Shown piece by piece: positions 55,655-64,000 of a DNA stretch of 64,000 nucleotides. Both the position numbers and the translations under genes were made by a program. The notes beneath the pieces are model-generated. The model was not told where the DNA came from, made no database searches, and saw nothing but the letters and a program-made list of their open reading frames with translations. Positions within the stretch are counted from its first letter, which is position 1. Each line of letters begins with the position of its first letter. The DNA is from Trichobilharzia szidati. Taxonomy: Eukaryota > Platyhelminthes > Trematoda > Strigeidida > Schistosomatidae. Location of the stretch: NCBI GenBank assembly GCA_944472155.2, contig OX235273.1, positions 33,763,204 through 33,827,203 of the forward strand, written 5' to 3'.

Positions 55655-55870
55655 GAGTTGATCACGGATTGATATCAGTTAGAGAACCACCAAGGAGTAT
55701 TGGACTTGACAGCTGTTTCATCCTAGTTTGGGAATCATCGGCAGTACGCACCCAATGGGGTTCGAAACCTTGATATCCAGTAACAAGGCAAGCTCGTATA
55801 CCATTCAGCCATTGAATCGGGTCCCAGTGGCTGAATGGTATACGAGTTCGCTAGCCTTGTAACCAATAGA
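55655..55870. repeat. Two Smalpha-like SINE heads, head to head
   Basis: A full SINE on the minus strand (55815 down to 55655) meets a plus-strand head beginning near 55818 ('gggtcccagtggctgaatgg'). The junction forms a hairpin of about 45 bp arms. The minus-strand copy has the best-preserved ribozyme relic of the window: CCGATGA (one change from CUGAUGA), TTCCC...GGA, GATGAAAC and a GCTGTC cleavage site. Confidence 0.7.
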
Positions 55871-55969
55871 TGTAGCCTAGAGGGTGTGAAAACACACAAA
55901 TACAACCAATCACGTTCACGGTCACCCACCAGGAAAGATGACTAATAAACTCGTAAAGAAATCCAAAAG

Positions 55970-56460
55970 TTCACTTCATCAAATTGTGGTGTATGCTCTG
56001 AAGATGTCGCCTAGTAGGGCAATGAAAGCTTCGCAAACAAATAAACCATCCAGCTGCTCAGAGAACACAACTACATCAAGAAGAGAAGAATTCTTTTCTA
56101 CTCTGTCTTGATCATATGTTTTTAATAATGAACTTTTCAGGGTAGCTGTTTCCAATTCACGTGTTGTATACACCTTTAAGTTCGTCTTCAATCACATCTT
56201 CTGAAGAAATAGAGCTGAACGTATAGCTGAGGGTCTTCACCAAATTTCTTTCATATGCCGGAGAGGAACAAAGCTGTGAAAATGTGTCATATTGATGAGT
56301 TGAAGAGCTTTTCAAGTATTGGTTTTTAAGGGATTTGATTGATTGGTTACAGGATTTCATCATGAGCTGATATCGGTTGGTTCTGTAACCGAGTCAGCTC
56401 ATGATGAAATCCTGTAATCAATCAAATCAAATCCCTTATAAACCAATATTTGAATATTAG
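55970..56460. repeat. Repeat ending in a 143-bp hairpin
   Basis: Arms 56311-56370 and 56394-56453 are almost perfectly complementary ('caggatttcatcatgagctga' against 'tcagctcatgatgaaatcct'), with a 23-nt loop. The upstream part, with 'ctctgaagatgtcgcctagt' and 'gcaatgaaagcttcgcaa', resembles PLE-tail sequence common in such genomes. The small frames here are shadows. Confidence 0.65.
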
Positions 56461-56749
56461 TGAGATGCTCACTTGCGACTGGCCCTATTCAGGTTGGTAG
56501 TTACATGGGTGGGCTGCATATATATATAGCCAAATTATGTACACTTTATCTTCAATGCACCATCTGAACACATCTTCCATGTTGTGCCTGCTACTTCTGC
56601 CCTCCCTTCATCTGGAGTACGTTTCTTTGTGTTCCTTTCACGTCTCCCATGTATCTATCTCCACAACGCTGTATCATTTGTTTTTTCTGACATCAAAACT
56701 ATCTGCTTGTTATTTGATGTTTATATGCCGATGAATATCTCTTTATATA

Positions 56750-57013
56750 CTACTGATGGATCTTTTCAGTAGCACACGCCACACTTCCACTGTAGCTAAA
56801 TAGAACTGTTGCTGAAATCATTAGATCACCAATAGACCACCTGATATTAACAGGCCATAATTTCAGTATTGAAGGATCTTTTTCCATCATATATCTTGTA
56901 CCAAATACATTGTCAAAAGCCTGCAGATATAGAATACTCCAACCAGCACAGGTTGTTACAGTTCGCTTAGAACAACTGGAGGTTCTGTGTACAAAAGAAA
57001 CAGGTGTAGACAC
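56750..57013 (-). CDS. Unidentified 87-codon ORF, possible exon
   Basis: Minus-strand frame starting MSTPVSFVHRTSS and containing AFDNVFGTRYMMEKDPSILK and WSIGDLMISATVLFSYSGSV. The composition looks coding-like, with mixed hydrophobic and charged residues, and there is a possible acceptor (tttcttttgtacacag) just inside. No stop within 87 codons and no repeat match in the window. I do not recognise the family. It may be a host exon, a processed fragment, or chance. Confidence 0.3.
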   Translation of the reverse strand: MSTPVSFVHRTSSCSKRTVTTCAGWSILYLQAFDNVFGTRYMMEKDPSILKLWPVNIRWSIGDLMISATVLFSYSGSVACATEKIHQ

Positions 57014-57332
57014 GCCTACTGCCCAGCTGGCCAGCTGCGTAATCTATAAACTCATAAATTCTGTATTGTTTTTCTAAATTTACCTGATATTCAGTTTGAC
57101 GTTATATAACAATAAATAAAGTAAATAAAGAGCTTTATTCTGAACAGAATGTTTACAAAGAGTAAAGAATTCTCAACATGATAAGGTGGCACTTTATAGT
57201 ATATCACGTGATGCAGATCTGAAGCATAGACTAATTATAATCCCTTAAGATATTTCTCCTCCGTCGCCGCGAAATGTGCACCAGTAGTTTGAAAGCCAAT
57301 TGCAAATAAGTATGAGCACATTTTACGAGGGT

Positions 57333-57468
57333 CCCAGTGGCTTATTGGTATACGAGCTCGCCTTGTAATCCATAAGGTCCTGGGTTCGAATCCCGGTGGG
57401 TGCGTACTGTGAAGAGTCCCAAACTAGGAATAACCGCTGCGCAGTACTCCCACGTTTTGCGTCGGTGG
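57333..57468 (+). repeat. Smalpha-like SINE, truncated, next to a second SINE
   Basis: tRNA-Thr-like head (CTTGTAA loop, GGTTCGAATCCC box) and hammerhead-derived body with altered core (CTGTGAAGAGTCCC). Ends at 'gcagtactccc', where the type 1 SINE begins at once. Confidence 0.75.
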
Positions 57469-57690
57469 CGCAGCGGTTAGGACGCTCGCCGACCATACAC
57501 ATGGTCCGGGGTTCGATCCCCGGCCGACGCACTCCTTTACCTCGTTAAGCCAGAAATAATGCTGGTGAAGAGGAAAGGTTGGGTGTGAGGCTAGCAACCT
57601 CATCCTTTGAAATAAACACTGCTACAGAAACTTCAATCCACTAGCTTGAAGCCCTATGTTCCACTGGGGAACGTGAAGGGAAAAAAAAAA
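57469..57690 (+). repeat. Type 1 SINE, best-preserved copy
   Basis: Head GCGTCGG...CCGACGC with a 7-bp acceptor-like stem, A-box TGGCGCAGCGG and B-box GGGGTTCGATCCCC. The T-stem is one pair longer than in a normal tRNA, so it is tRNA-like rather than a tRNA gene. The body continues to 'gaagccctatgttccactgg' and an A-rich end; that tail copies the 3' end of the RTE-like LINE (47261-47300), suggesting the LINE supplies the machinery. Confidence 0.8.
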
Positions 57691-57747
57691 ATTTTACGAC
57701 TCAAGAATATAATTCATTGGTTAAACAAATATGATACACTGTATTAG

Positions 57748-57905
57748 ATAGCTGGAGGCAATCGGTGGGAAGCCTTGTGCGACCTAGGTTTCGTGTTAGT
57801 TGGCATTCATCAGTCAATCAGCAAGGCGTATTTGCAACTGCCTTGAAGCAACTCATGTCCCTTGTGAGATTGGAACCCATGTCACCCAGTGCCACCTGCA
57901 GTCAG
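57748..57905 (+). repeat. Dispersed short repeat, type 3
   Basis: Same family as 4383-4540 and, in part, the 'gaaggcactcatgtcccca' segments in the arms near 22790 and 51440. Landmarks: 'gtgcgacctaggtttcgtgt', 'agcaaggcgtatttgcaact'. Confidence 0.55.
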
Positions 57906-58284
57906 TCAGAGACGTAGTCAGAGGTCTATAAAACACAAAATAATCGAGCAAAGAATATTCTTTTCGATAAATTCCTCTTCCAGGCTCTACAATTATATAT
58001 ATGTTTTTATACACAGAATATTTTAAATTAGTAGTTAATAACAATATTAGCGTTTTTTCAAATAATATCGATTTGTAAAGTTTGATCAATGCTATTGCAG
58101 TTCATTAAAGATGCTTAAATTACAATAATAATAACAAAGATATAGTAGCTAATAGAATATCAACTGAAATTAGGGAAATTTCACAAAAATTCTGGATTAT
58201 TCAAACCTGGATGGCCAAGGTAATGATAATGACTGAACTAACTTCTTTTGGGTGCATAAATTAGGCTTATTAATATGAATCCCC

Positions 58285-58480
58285 ACAGCCTCAGCAATAT
58301 TTAGAAGTCGAACTCTTAAAGCGAAATTGAGATTCGTTGGTATGATTAACGTCAATCTTGTGTTCCGTCTCCATAAGATGAGACAGAATAGCGCTATATG
58401 AATAGATTTCGTTTGTCCTTTGCTTAACCACGCAGGGTGATGTTCGGAAATTCGACGAGAGGTGACTGAAAGAATTCATT
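58285..58480 (-). mobile_element. PLE GIY-YIG tail fragment
   Basis: 62-codon minus frame with TNEIYSYSAILSHLMETEHK followed by IDVNHTNESQFRF, matching the conserved TGHKIDV region of PLE nucleases. The same sequence, inverted, begins again at 63.85 kb. Confidence 0.75.
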
Positions 58481-58941
58481 CTGCACTAAACAAAGGACTA
58501 GACACATTACACTAGTTACTGACTAGTGTCCAGTCAAAAATGATACATTGTGTTAGGTAGCCTAGTGATTCAAGCAGTCCGCCATATGCACATTATCATT
58601 TACAAATGCTTTTGAACTTTAGTCTGTTAACATTTTTCATTCAGTGTAATTTGAAACTACATTAATATTTCGAATCATCGAAAATACTCATTGAGTAATG
58701 AAGAAAATAAAAGACAATTCAGAGATGAAAATTATCTTTGTCAACGAAATCATCTCTTTAGAGGCTGTACAGTCGTATTTATATTTACCGAAAATGTATA
58801 GTAGTCCATTATTGAGTAATAGGAGATGACATAATTGATATAATTACTTAGAGGTGGCCGATTTACGGATCACTTTCTACAGTTGACAAATGATCAATGA
58901 ATGTGTGGAGGATAAACTGCCGCTTTGAACGAGACACTTGA

Positions 58942-59244
58942 GTGTGCGTCTACAAATTTACCTGCTCCTGCGGACCTAGTTATATTGACCACACAAAGCG
59001 CAAACATCCCAAACGCATCTCTAAATATTGTCTGGCATGGTTAGCAAAAGGACAATGCAAAACAGTTACTAGCTCATTCCTTGAGCACTTGGTGAACTCA
59101 AGCTACGCAGCTCCACCAGAGTCGTCTTTCAAGATTATTTACAAGGTGAAGCCAAATGGTACAAAAGGCGTTAGGTTTCGTTATTTGCGTATGGTGGAGG
59201 CGTTGGCGATTCGTCGATACAACTCCAAACTCTGTACACATTAA
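58942..59244 (+). mobile_element. PLE GIY-YIG nuclease fragment
   Basis: 100-codon frame: CVYKFTCSCGPSYIDHTKRK (the catalytic GIY-YIG region, with YIG changed to YID), then SSFLEHLVNSSYAAPPESSF and a RFRYLRMVEALAIRRYNSKL tail. Close to a complete GIY-YIG domain; no RT upstream. Confidence 0.8.
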
Positions 59245-60450
59245 AAGTTTGTCCAGTCTCTTATTCTACCATGGTCTTAACATCTTCATTAGTTGTCCCC
59301 TGTAAATTTTTCTATTTTTAATGACAACTTCGCTTCGACTTTAATAATTAATTCAGAATTACCACTTTCACATGTTCTTTTTGTACATTTCCTCACCCTC
59401 TTCACACTTGTTAAACGGACAATCAGCTACGTTTCGTCTCACTCAGTAACAAGCCTGACCTTATGGAGATTCTAAAGCCTTCTTCCTTCAGCCGTCGAGT
59501 GTTACGTAATTTAATAGTTTTATTTTTCACTTCTGAAATCACTTCTGAGTAACTATATCAATTATGTCACGCCCCTATTAATCAATAATAGACTACTATG
59601 CATTTTTGAGGTAAATCTGAATGCAACTGTAAGGCGTATGAAGAGATGATTTCGTCAATAAGGAAACTTTTCTCCTCTGAATTGCCTTTTATTTTCTTCA
59701 TAATATTAGTGCTGTTGAGAGCAATAATTCTGGAACTACTGTGGATATGTATGACTTTAGAATGTGATGAGGACAATTCCCTAAATGATAATGATTCAGA
59801 ACGAAATCTTCAGGGATATTTATCGAAATCCTGACAAACCTAAATATTTGAAAAGGGTAGGGATTCTGGTCATTAGGATAGGGAGAAGGGATATAATCAG
59901 CATAGGCATTTTTTCAGTGTCGGTGAACATTGAGTAGTTTGTTTGTTCGAACTGGTCTCCATATTGGCGGGAGACAAGAAGGCGGTCATTGCTTAATTGT
60001 GTAGTGGTTGGCAGAAGATTGGAGAAACACGATCAGAAGTATTTTTTTATATTATATTGACGTTTATTCACAGATTTCGGCACTGATCAAGCAATGTAAA
60101 TCTGTTTCGTTATCGCCTGAAGAATAAATAATCGTGTTGTTCAACCGTTTTCTGTTGTTCCGCCTCAGTTACAGTGCATTGTGTTCTACGTATTAAGTTT
60201 AATCTGTTCAAACCAGCGATAGGTCCAGGATCTCAGCGATCTGGATATTTGACACATTTACATGAAGATGACCAAGTCTAAGAAAGTGACTAATACAAAT
60301 TTCTTATGAAGACAAAGGTTAATGTAATTCAGGAGAATTCACTGTTGTTAGTATATCGAGGCGGCCAAAATTGGACGGCACAGAACAGATAACAATATAG
60401 ACATGCTAATGAAATCCTTTGTTCCACTCGAAACCAATGGGCAAGAATAA
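59245..60450. other. No gene seen
   Basis: AT-rich, with PLE-tail-like sequence near 59880-60140 that I cannot delimit. Confidence 0.35.
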
Positions 60451-60457
60451 ATCTTAT

Positions 60458-60485
60458 ATATATATATATAAATATATATATAAAT

Positions 60486-60516
<31 letters not shown>

Positions 60517-60517
60517 C
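60458..60517. repeat. (AT)n microsatellite with AAA interruptions
   Basis: Runs of (AT)4-6 separated by 'aaat'. The frames across it are artefacts. Confidence 0.9.
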
Positions 60518-60529
60518 AATAAACTCCAG

Positions 60530-60680
60530 TTTTGTCCTGTTGTCTGTTGCCACTTTCCATATCTCCGGTATAGGCGATACGTTGCGTCATTCCGATAGCA
60601 CGTGTGCGATGTTCAATCAATGAACAAAATTTCAGTGAATAACCTCCCTTTGTCTCCGCCTAACCATATTACTTTTTAAT
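60530..60680 (+). repeat. Copy of the PLE-associated 'ccatatctcc' repeat
   Basis: Shares 'ccactttccatatctcc', 'tataggcgat' and 'gttgcgtcattccgat' with 61625-61760, and inverted with 62885-63000. Confidence 0.75.
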
Positions 60681-61804
60681 ATTCAGGATCCAAGTGACTG
60701 CAGGATGGTGTTCGGAATTCCGACTAGAAATTTATGACAAACACGAGTGAAATTCATCTTAATGTATTGATCATCAGCAATCGATATCTGATACTCGCTG
60801 TTATCACTTCTGTAACCTATACAACTCTTGGATTGTTTGGCAGTAATTATTTAATGTACAATGATACAATGTTCATCGGTATACGCGAAAGTTTCAAGGT
60901 CCGATTCCCGGACGCCTCACCCCCACTTCTAAAGCTCGCCATAAGGTTTCCCAGCCAGTATTAAGTCGGGAAAATGGAGAAAGTTGCGAATGGAGCTGGT
61001 TATCCCACTCCTTATGAAAGCACCACAGCTAATGAAAATTCAAAGCTTTTTCAAGTCCCCTGTCCCACTTTAGAAGTAAAGAACGGAATAAGCATGTATA
61101 AAAGGCATTACTATTGTTGACAAACGATTATTCCTTAATTAATATGAATAGACTACTGTACATTGGGAAGTAGAGATTATTGAAAAACAACGTTCATTCA
61201 TTCATCACTAATTAGCTTTACCAATAACAGTGATTTCCACAATAGTCAATACAAAAAGTTATCAAAAGTATTTATTAAACGTATGAAAACCCTAATTGGC
61301 TAAACCTAACCGAATCGATAAAAAGTATTATTATTATTATCATTATCATTATTATACTACCACTCATTTTTTGCCTTCTGAGTGGAACTCAGGGTTTCAA
61401 TGGGACATTTTCACTGTCTTCTACTTGCTGCCATCACGTTTCCACATTAGATAAGTTTATTTTAAATATCACAAAGTATTAACAACTGGATGATGAGGCA
61501 GTTTCGAGCACAATTTACTGATGCTCATAACAATATCAGTTTTAGTCACACGGTTTCACAATTTGTCTTATACGTATATTTTCTCTCTTTCTGTCTCTCC
61601 GTCCAACTTCCCTTTGTTGTTTGTTACCACTTTCCATATCTCCAGTATAGGCGATGAGTTGCGTCATTCCGATTGGACGTGTGCTGCGGTGTTGCATCAA
61701 TAAACAAAGCTTCAGTGATTAACCTTTCTTAGTCTCCACCCAACTATATTACTTTTTGATAATCTCACCTTGTCCCAACCAAACTATTTTGTTACCACAC
61801 TCAA

Positions 61805-62015
61805 ATGTATGCAATGCAATGGCTGAGCTCTGTTTTTTCTAGGCTGTGTAACTTACCCGGATCAATCATCATTCTAGGTCCAGCTAAAGTTTTATGTTCC
61901 AATGATCTAGTTGATCCCAATCTACTAGTTTGTCTGACCCGTATAACTGACCTAACTAACAGTCATTACATGGTGTTTGGTAAATTATATTATCACTCTT
62001 AATTTGGTCCTTAAG
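61805..62015 (-). mobile_element. PLE GIY-YIG fragment, left arm
   Basis: Minus-strand reading matches the right-arm nuclease at 62640-62830 through 'taatgactgttagttaggtc' and the LEHK..LA region. Frames broken. Confidence 0.65.
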
Positions 62016-62282
62016 CCGACAAGGTATATATATATATGTATATAATGTCAAGTCGTTGTTTCCATGTTGTTTAAAAATTTGGGATGCACGTCATGAGAAA
62101 CGTTTCCAACTAGGTACAGCAGATTTTCGTCAACATCTTCCCCATCTACTACCTCACTACAGAAAATCAAATGGCAGGTCAGGAGGGATATATATATATA
62201 TAAGAAGAAACTCTGTTAGAAACAGAAACAGTCAGCAACCTATTTGCAAACAAGTGTGCAGAAAGAATTCGGTGTAAGATGA

Positions 62283-62420
62283 AGGATACTCTGAGGAGAG
62301 TGTTGGGTGATAACACACCTTGGATAGGCCATCGAATTAAGTCCTAATGGGAAGTGGGTGTTTGGTGCTTCGTGCGAGTGTAACTTAGAGAATATCATAT
62401 GAAGAAGACGTGAAAGCTAG
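62283..62420 (+). mobile_element. RTE-like LINE remnant
   Basis: Reads DTLRRVLGDNTPWIGH, comparable to the HTLRRP..DIAHQALEW region of the 47.1 kb copy, then 'gaatatcatatgaagaagac' as in its CEEE segment. Confidence 0.5.
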
Positions 62421-62445
62421 AAGGAAGTTGTAGACCTAGGCAAGA

Positions 62446-62830
62446 ATGATCACTAATAAAAATGGCAAAAATCACGAAGATTATATTGAATTCAAAGCCT
62501 CTCTTACATTACCGTATAAAGGAGGAATGTCACAGTCCTTATTTAGGATTCTCAATGAAACTGGAATTAGGGTAGCATCTAAACCAAAAAGCTCACTCAG
62601 AGATAAACTTCATCAGTTTAAGGACACAATAGATTCAATTAAGAAAAATAATATAATTTACAAAATACTATGTAATGACTGTTAGTTAGGTCAGTTACAT
62701 GGGTCAGTCAAACTAGTAGATCAGGGTCAACTAGATTATTGGAACATAAAAATTTAGCTAGACCTAGAATAATCGACCCTACTAAGTTAAATAACCTGAA
62801 AGAAAGCCCAGCCATTGCACTGCGCTGCAT
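62446..62830 (+). mobile_element. PLE linker and GIY-YIG, frameshifted
   Basis: Frame at 62446-62685 carries the linker (LPYKGGMSQSLFRILNETGI) and the start of the nuclease (NNIIYKILCNDC). A stop and shift follow; the next frame reads QTSRSGSTRLLEHKNLARPR and ESPAIALRCIHLH, the central nuclease. Same layout as the PLE at 24 kb. Confidence 0.8.
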
Positions 62831-63849
62831 TCACTTGCATGTAATCGTCACACAGTGGGGTGAGACAGGTTGAGAGAGAGAACGGGTTAATCACTGACTG
62901 AAGCTTTGTTTGTCTATCCAACACCACACATGTGCGATCGGAATGACGCAACGCATCGTCTATACCGGAGATATGGAAAATGGCAACAAACAACAAAGGG
63001 AAGTTGGACGGAGAGACAGCAAGAGAGAAAAAATATATAAGACAAACTGGGAAACCGTGTGACTAAAATTTATATGATTTTGAGCAGCAATATTTGTGCT
63101 GGAAACTGCCTTGTCATCCACTTGTTAATACTTTGTGATATTCAAAATAAACCTATCCAACATGGAAACGTGATAGCAGCAAATGGAATCCAGTAAAAAT
63201 GTCCCATTGAAACCCTGAGTTCCACTCAGAAGGCAAAGAATGAATAGTAGAATAATAATAATGATACTTTTTATCGATTCGGTTAGGTTTAGCCAATTAG
63301 GGTTTTTATACGTTTAATAAATACTTTTGATAACTTTTTGTATTGACTATTGTGGAAATCAGTGTTATTGGAAAGGCTAATTAGTGATGAAAGGAAGAAC
63401 ATTTCTTTTCAATAATCTCTACTTCCCAGTGTACAGTAGTCTATCCATATTAATTAAGGAATGATTGTTTGTCAACAATGGGAATGCCTTTCATATACAT
63501 TTATTCCGTTCCTTGCTTCTCAATTGGGACAGGGGAGTTAAAAAACCTTTGAATTTTCATTGGCTGTGGTGCTTTCATAAGGAGTGGGATAATCAGCTCC
63601 ATTCGAAACTTTCTCTATTTTCCCGACTTATTATTGACTGGGAAACCATATGGAGAGCTTTAGAAGTAGGGGTGCGGCGGCTGGGAATCGGACCTTGGAA
63701 CTTTCGCGTATACCAATGAACATTCTATCATTGGACATTAAATAATTACTACCAAATAATCCAAGAGTTTCTTAGGAATAGAAGTGATAACAGCGAGCAT
63801 CAGATATCGATTGCTGATGATCGATACGTTAAAATGAATTTTCACTCAG

Positions 63850-64000
63850 GTTATTCATAAATTTCTCGTCGGATTTCCGAACACCATCCTGCTTGGTGGT
63901 TAAGTAAAGGACAAACAAAATCTATTCGTAGTGCTATTTCTATCTCATTTTGTAGATACAGAACACAAGATTGATGTTAACAAGGTAGGTTTCAAAGTCA
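63850..64000 (+). mobile_element. PLE GIY-YIG tail fragment at window end
   Basis: Plus-strand copy of the 58285-58480 fragment ('acacaagattgatgttaac', encoding the EHKIDVN motif). Continues beyond the window. Confidence 0.65.

Larger units (their letters stand above)
60700..63892. repeat. 3.2 kb inverted repeat containing PLE modules
   Basis: Left arm 60700 to about 62015 and right arm about 62618-63892, complementary in order throughout ('gcaggatggtgttcgg' at the left edge, its complement at the right). Inner parts of both arms encode PLE GIY-YIG sequence. The spacer of about 600 bp holds an RTE fragment and (TA)n runs. Divergence is moderate. Confidence 0.85.

Noticed and set aside
57469..57541. 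A tRNA gene at the start of the SINE
   Set aside because: Box A and box B and an acceptor stem are present, but the T-stem has an extra pair, the anticodon arm is irregular, and the head continues into a SINE body. Other copies share all of this.
60329..60620. Two minus-strand ORFs at 60.3-60.6 kb
   Set aside because: They are translations of the (AT)n microsatellite (runs of Tyr-Ile).

Overview
The window looks like AT-rich, repeat-laden genomic DNA of a digenean trematode, most likely a schistosome or a close relative. The reasons are: tRNA-derived SINEs whose bodies carry decayed hammerhead-ribozyme cores (the Smalpha type), CR1-like and RTE-like (SR2-type) non-LTR retrotransposons, many Penelope-like elements (PLEs) with GIY-YIG endonucleases, and what appears to be a micro-exon gene (MEG) locus. 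No bacterial-type gene, operon, rRNA or CRISPR array is visible. Genus and chromosome cannot be fixed from sequence alone.

Layout. 1-9 kb: intergenic DNA with two SINEs, a diverged copy (5.9-7.3 kb) of sequence seen again at 18.5-20.3 kb, and a PLE end (7.4-8.15 kb). 9-16.2 kb: simple-sequence-rich DNA, a CR1-like LINE on the minus strand with an 870-codon endonuclease/RT frame broken by a tRNA-like SINE, and a compact three-exon minus-strand gene (14.59-15.18 kb) for a small secreted Cys/Gly-rich peptide, with a TATA box and an AATAAA signal. 16.4-16.9 kb: a PHD-finger ORF, probably a LINE ORF1 remnant. 19.0-23.4 kb: left arm of a large inverted repeat; the right arm is at 51.0-55.2 kb and runs into a 15-N gap.

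23.4-46 kb, between the arms, is the most interesting part. A signal-peptide exon with a strong splice donor, ending in phase 1 (23457-23520), is followed on the same strand by short candidate exons of 21-69 nt. Each is a multiple of three, phase 1 at both ends, open in that phase, and bounded by AG/GT signals. Exons of 51, 21 and 27 nt sit in a 1.3 kb unit that is directly duplicated 5,984 bp apart. A third, inverted copy of the unit at 45.5-47.8 kb carries a diverged 27-nt exon on the minus strand. This is the architecture of a schistosome micro-exon gene. The introns are packed with PLE, CR1, RTE and SINE insertions, some of which interrupt exons.

46-64 kb is mostly mobile DNA: an RTE insertion with a 13-bp target-site duplication and a matching empty site in the sister copies, SINE tandems, hairpins, and a 3.2 kb inverted repeat built around PLE GIY-YIG modules. 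Apart from the MEG locus, the Cys/Gly-rich gene and possibly one unidentified ORF at 56.75-57.01 kb, I see no host coding sequence. All exon and repeat calls come from reading by eye; none has been tested with RNA data or database searches.
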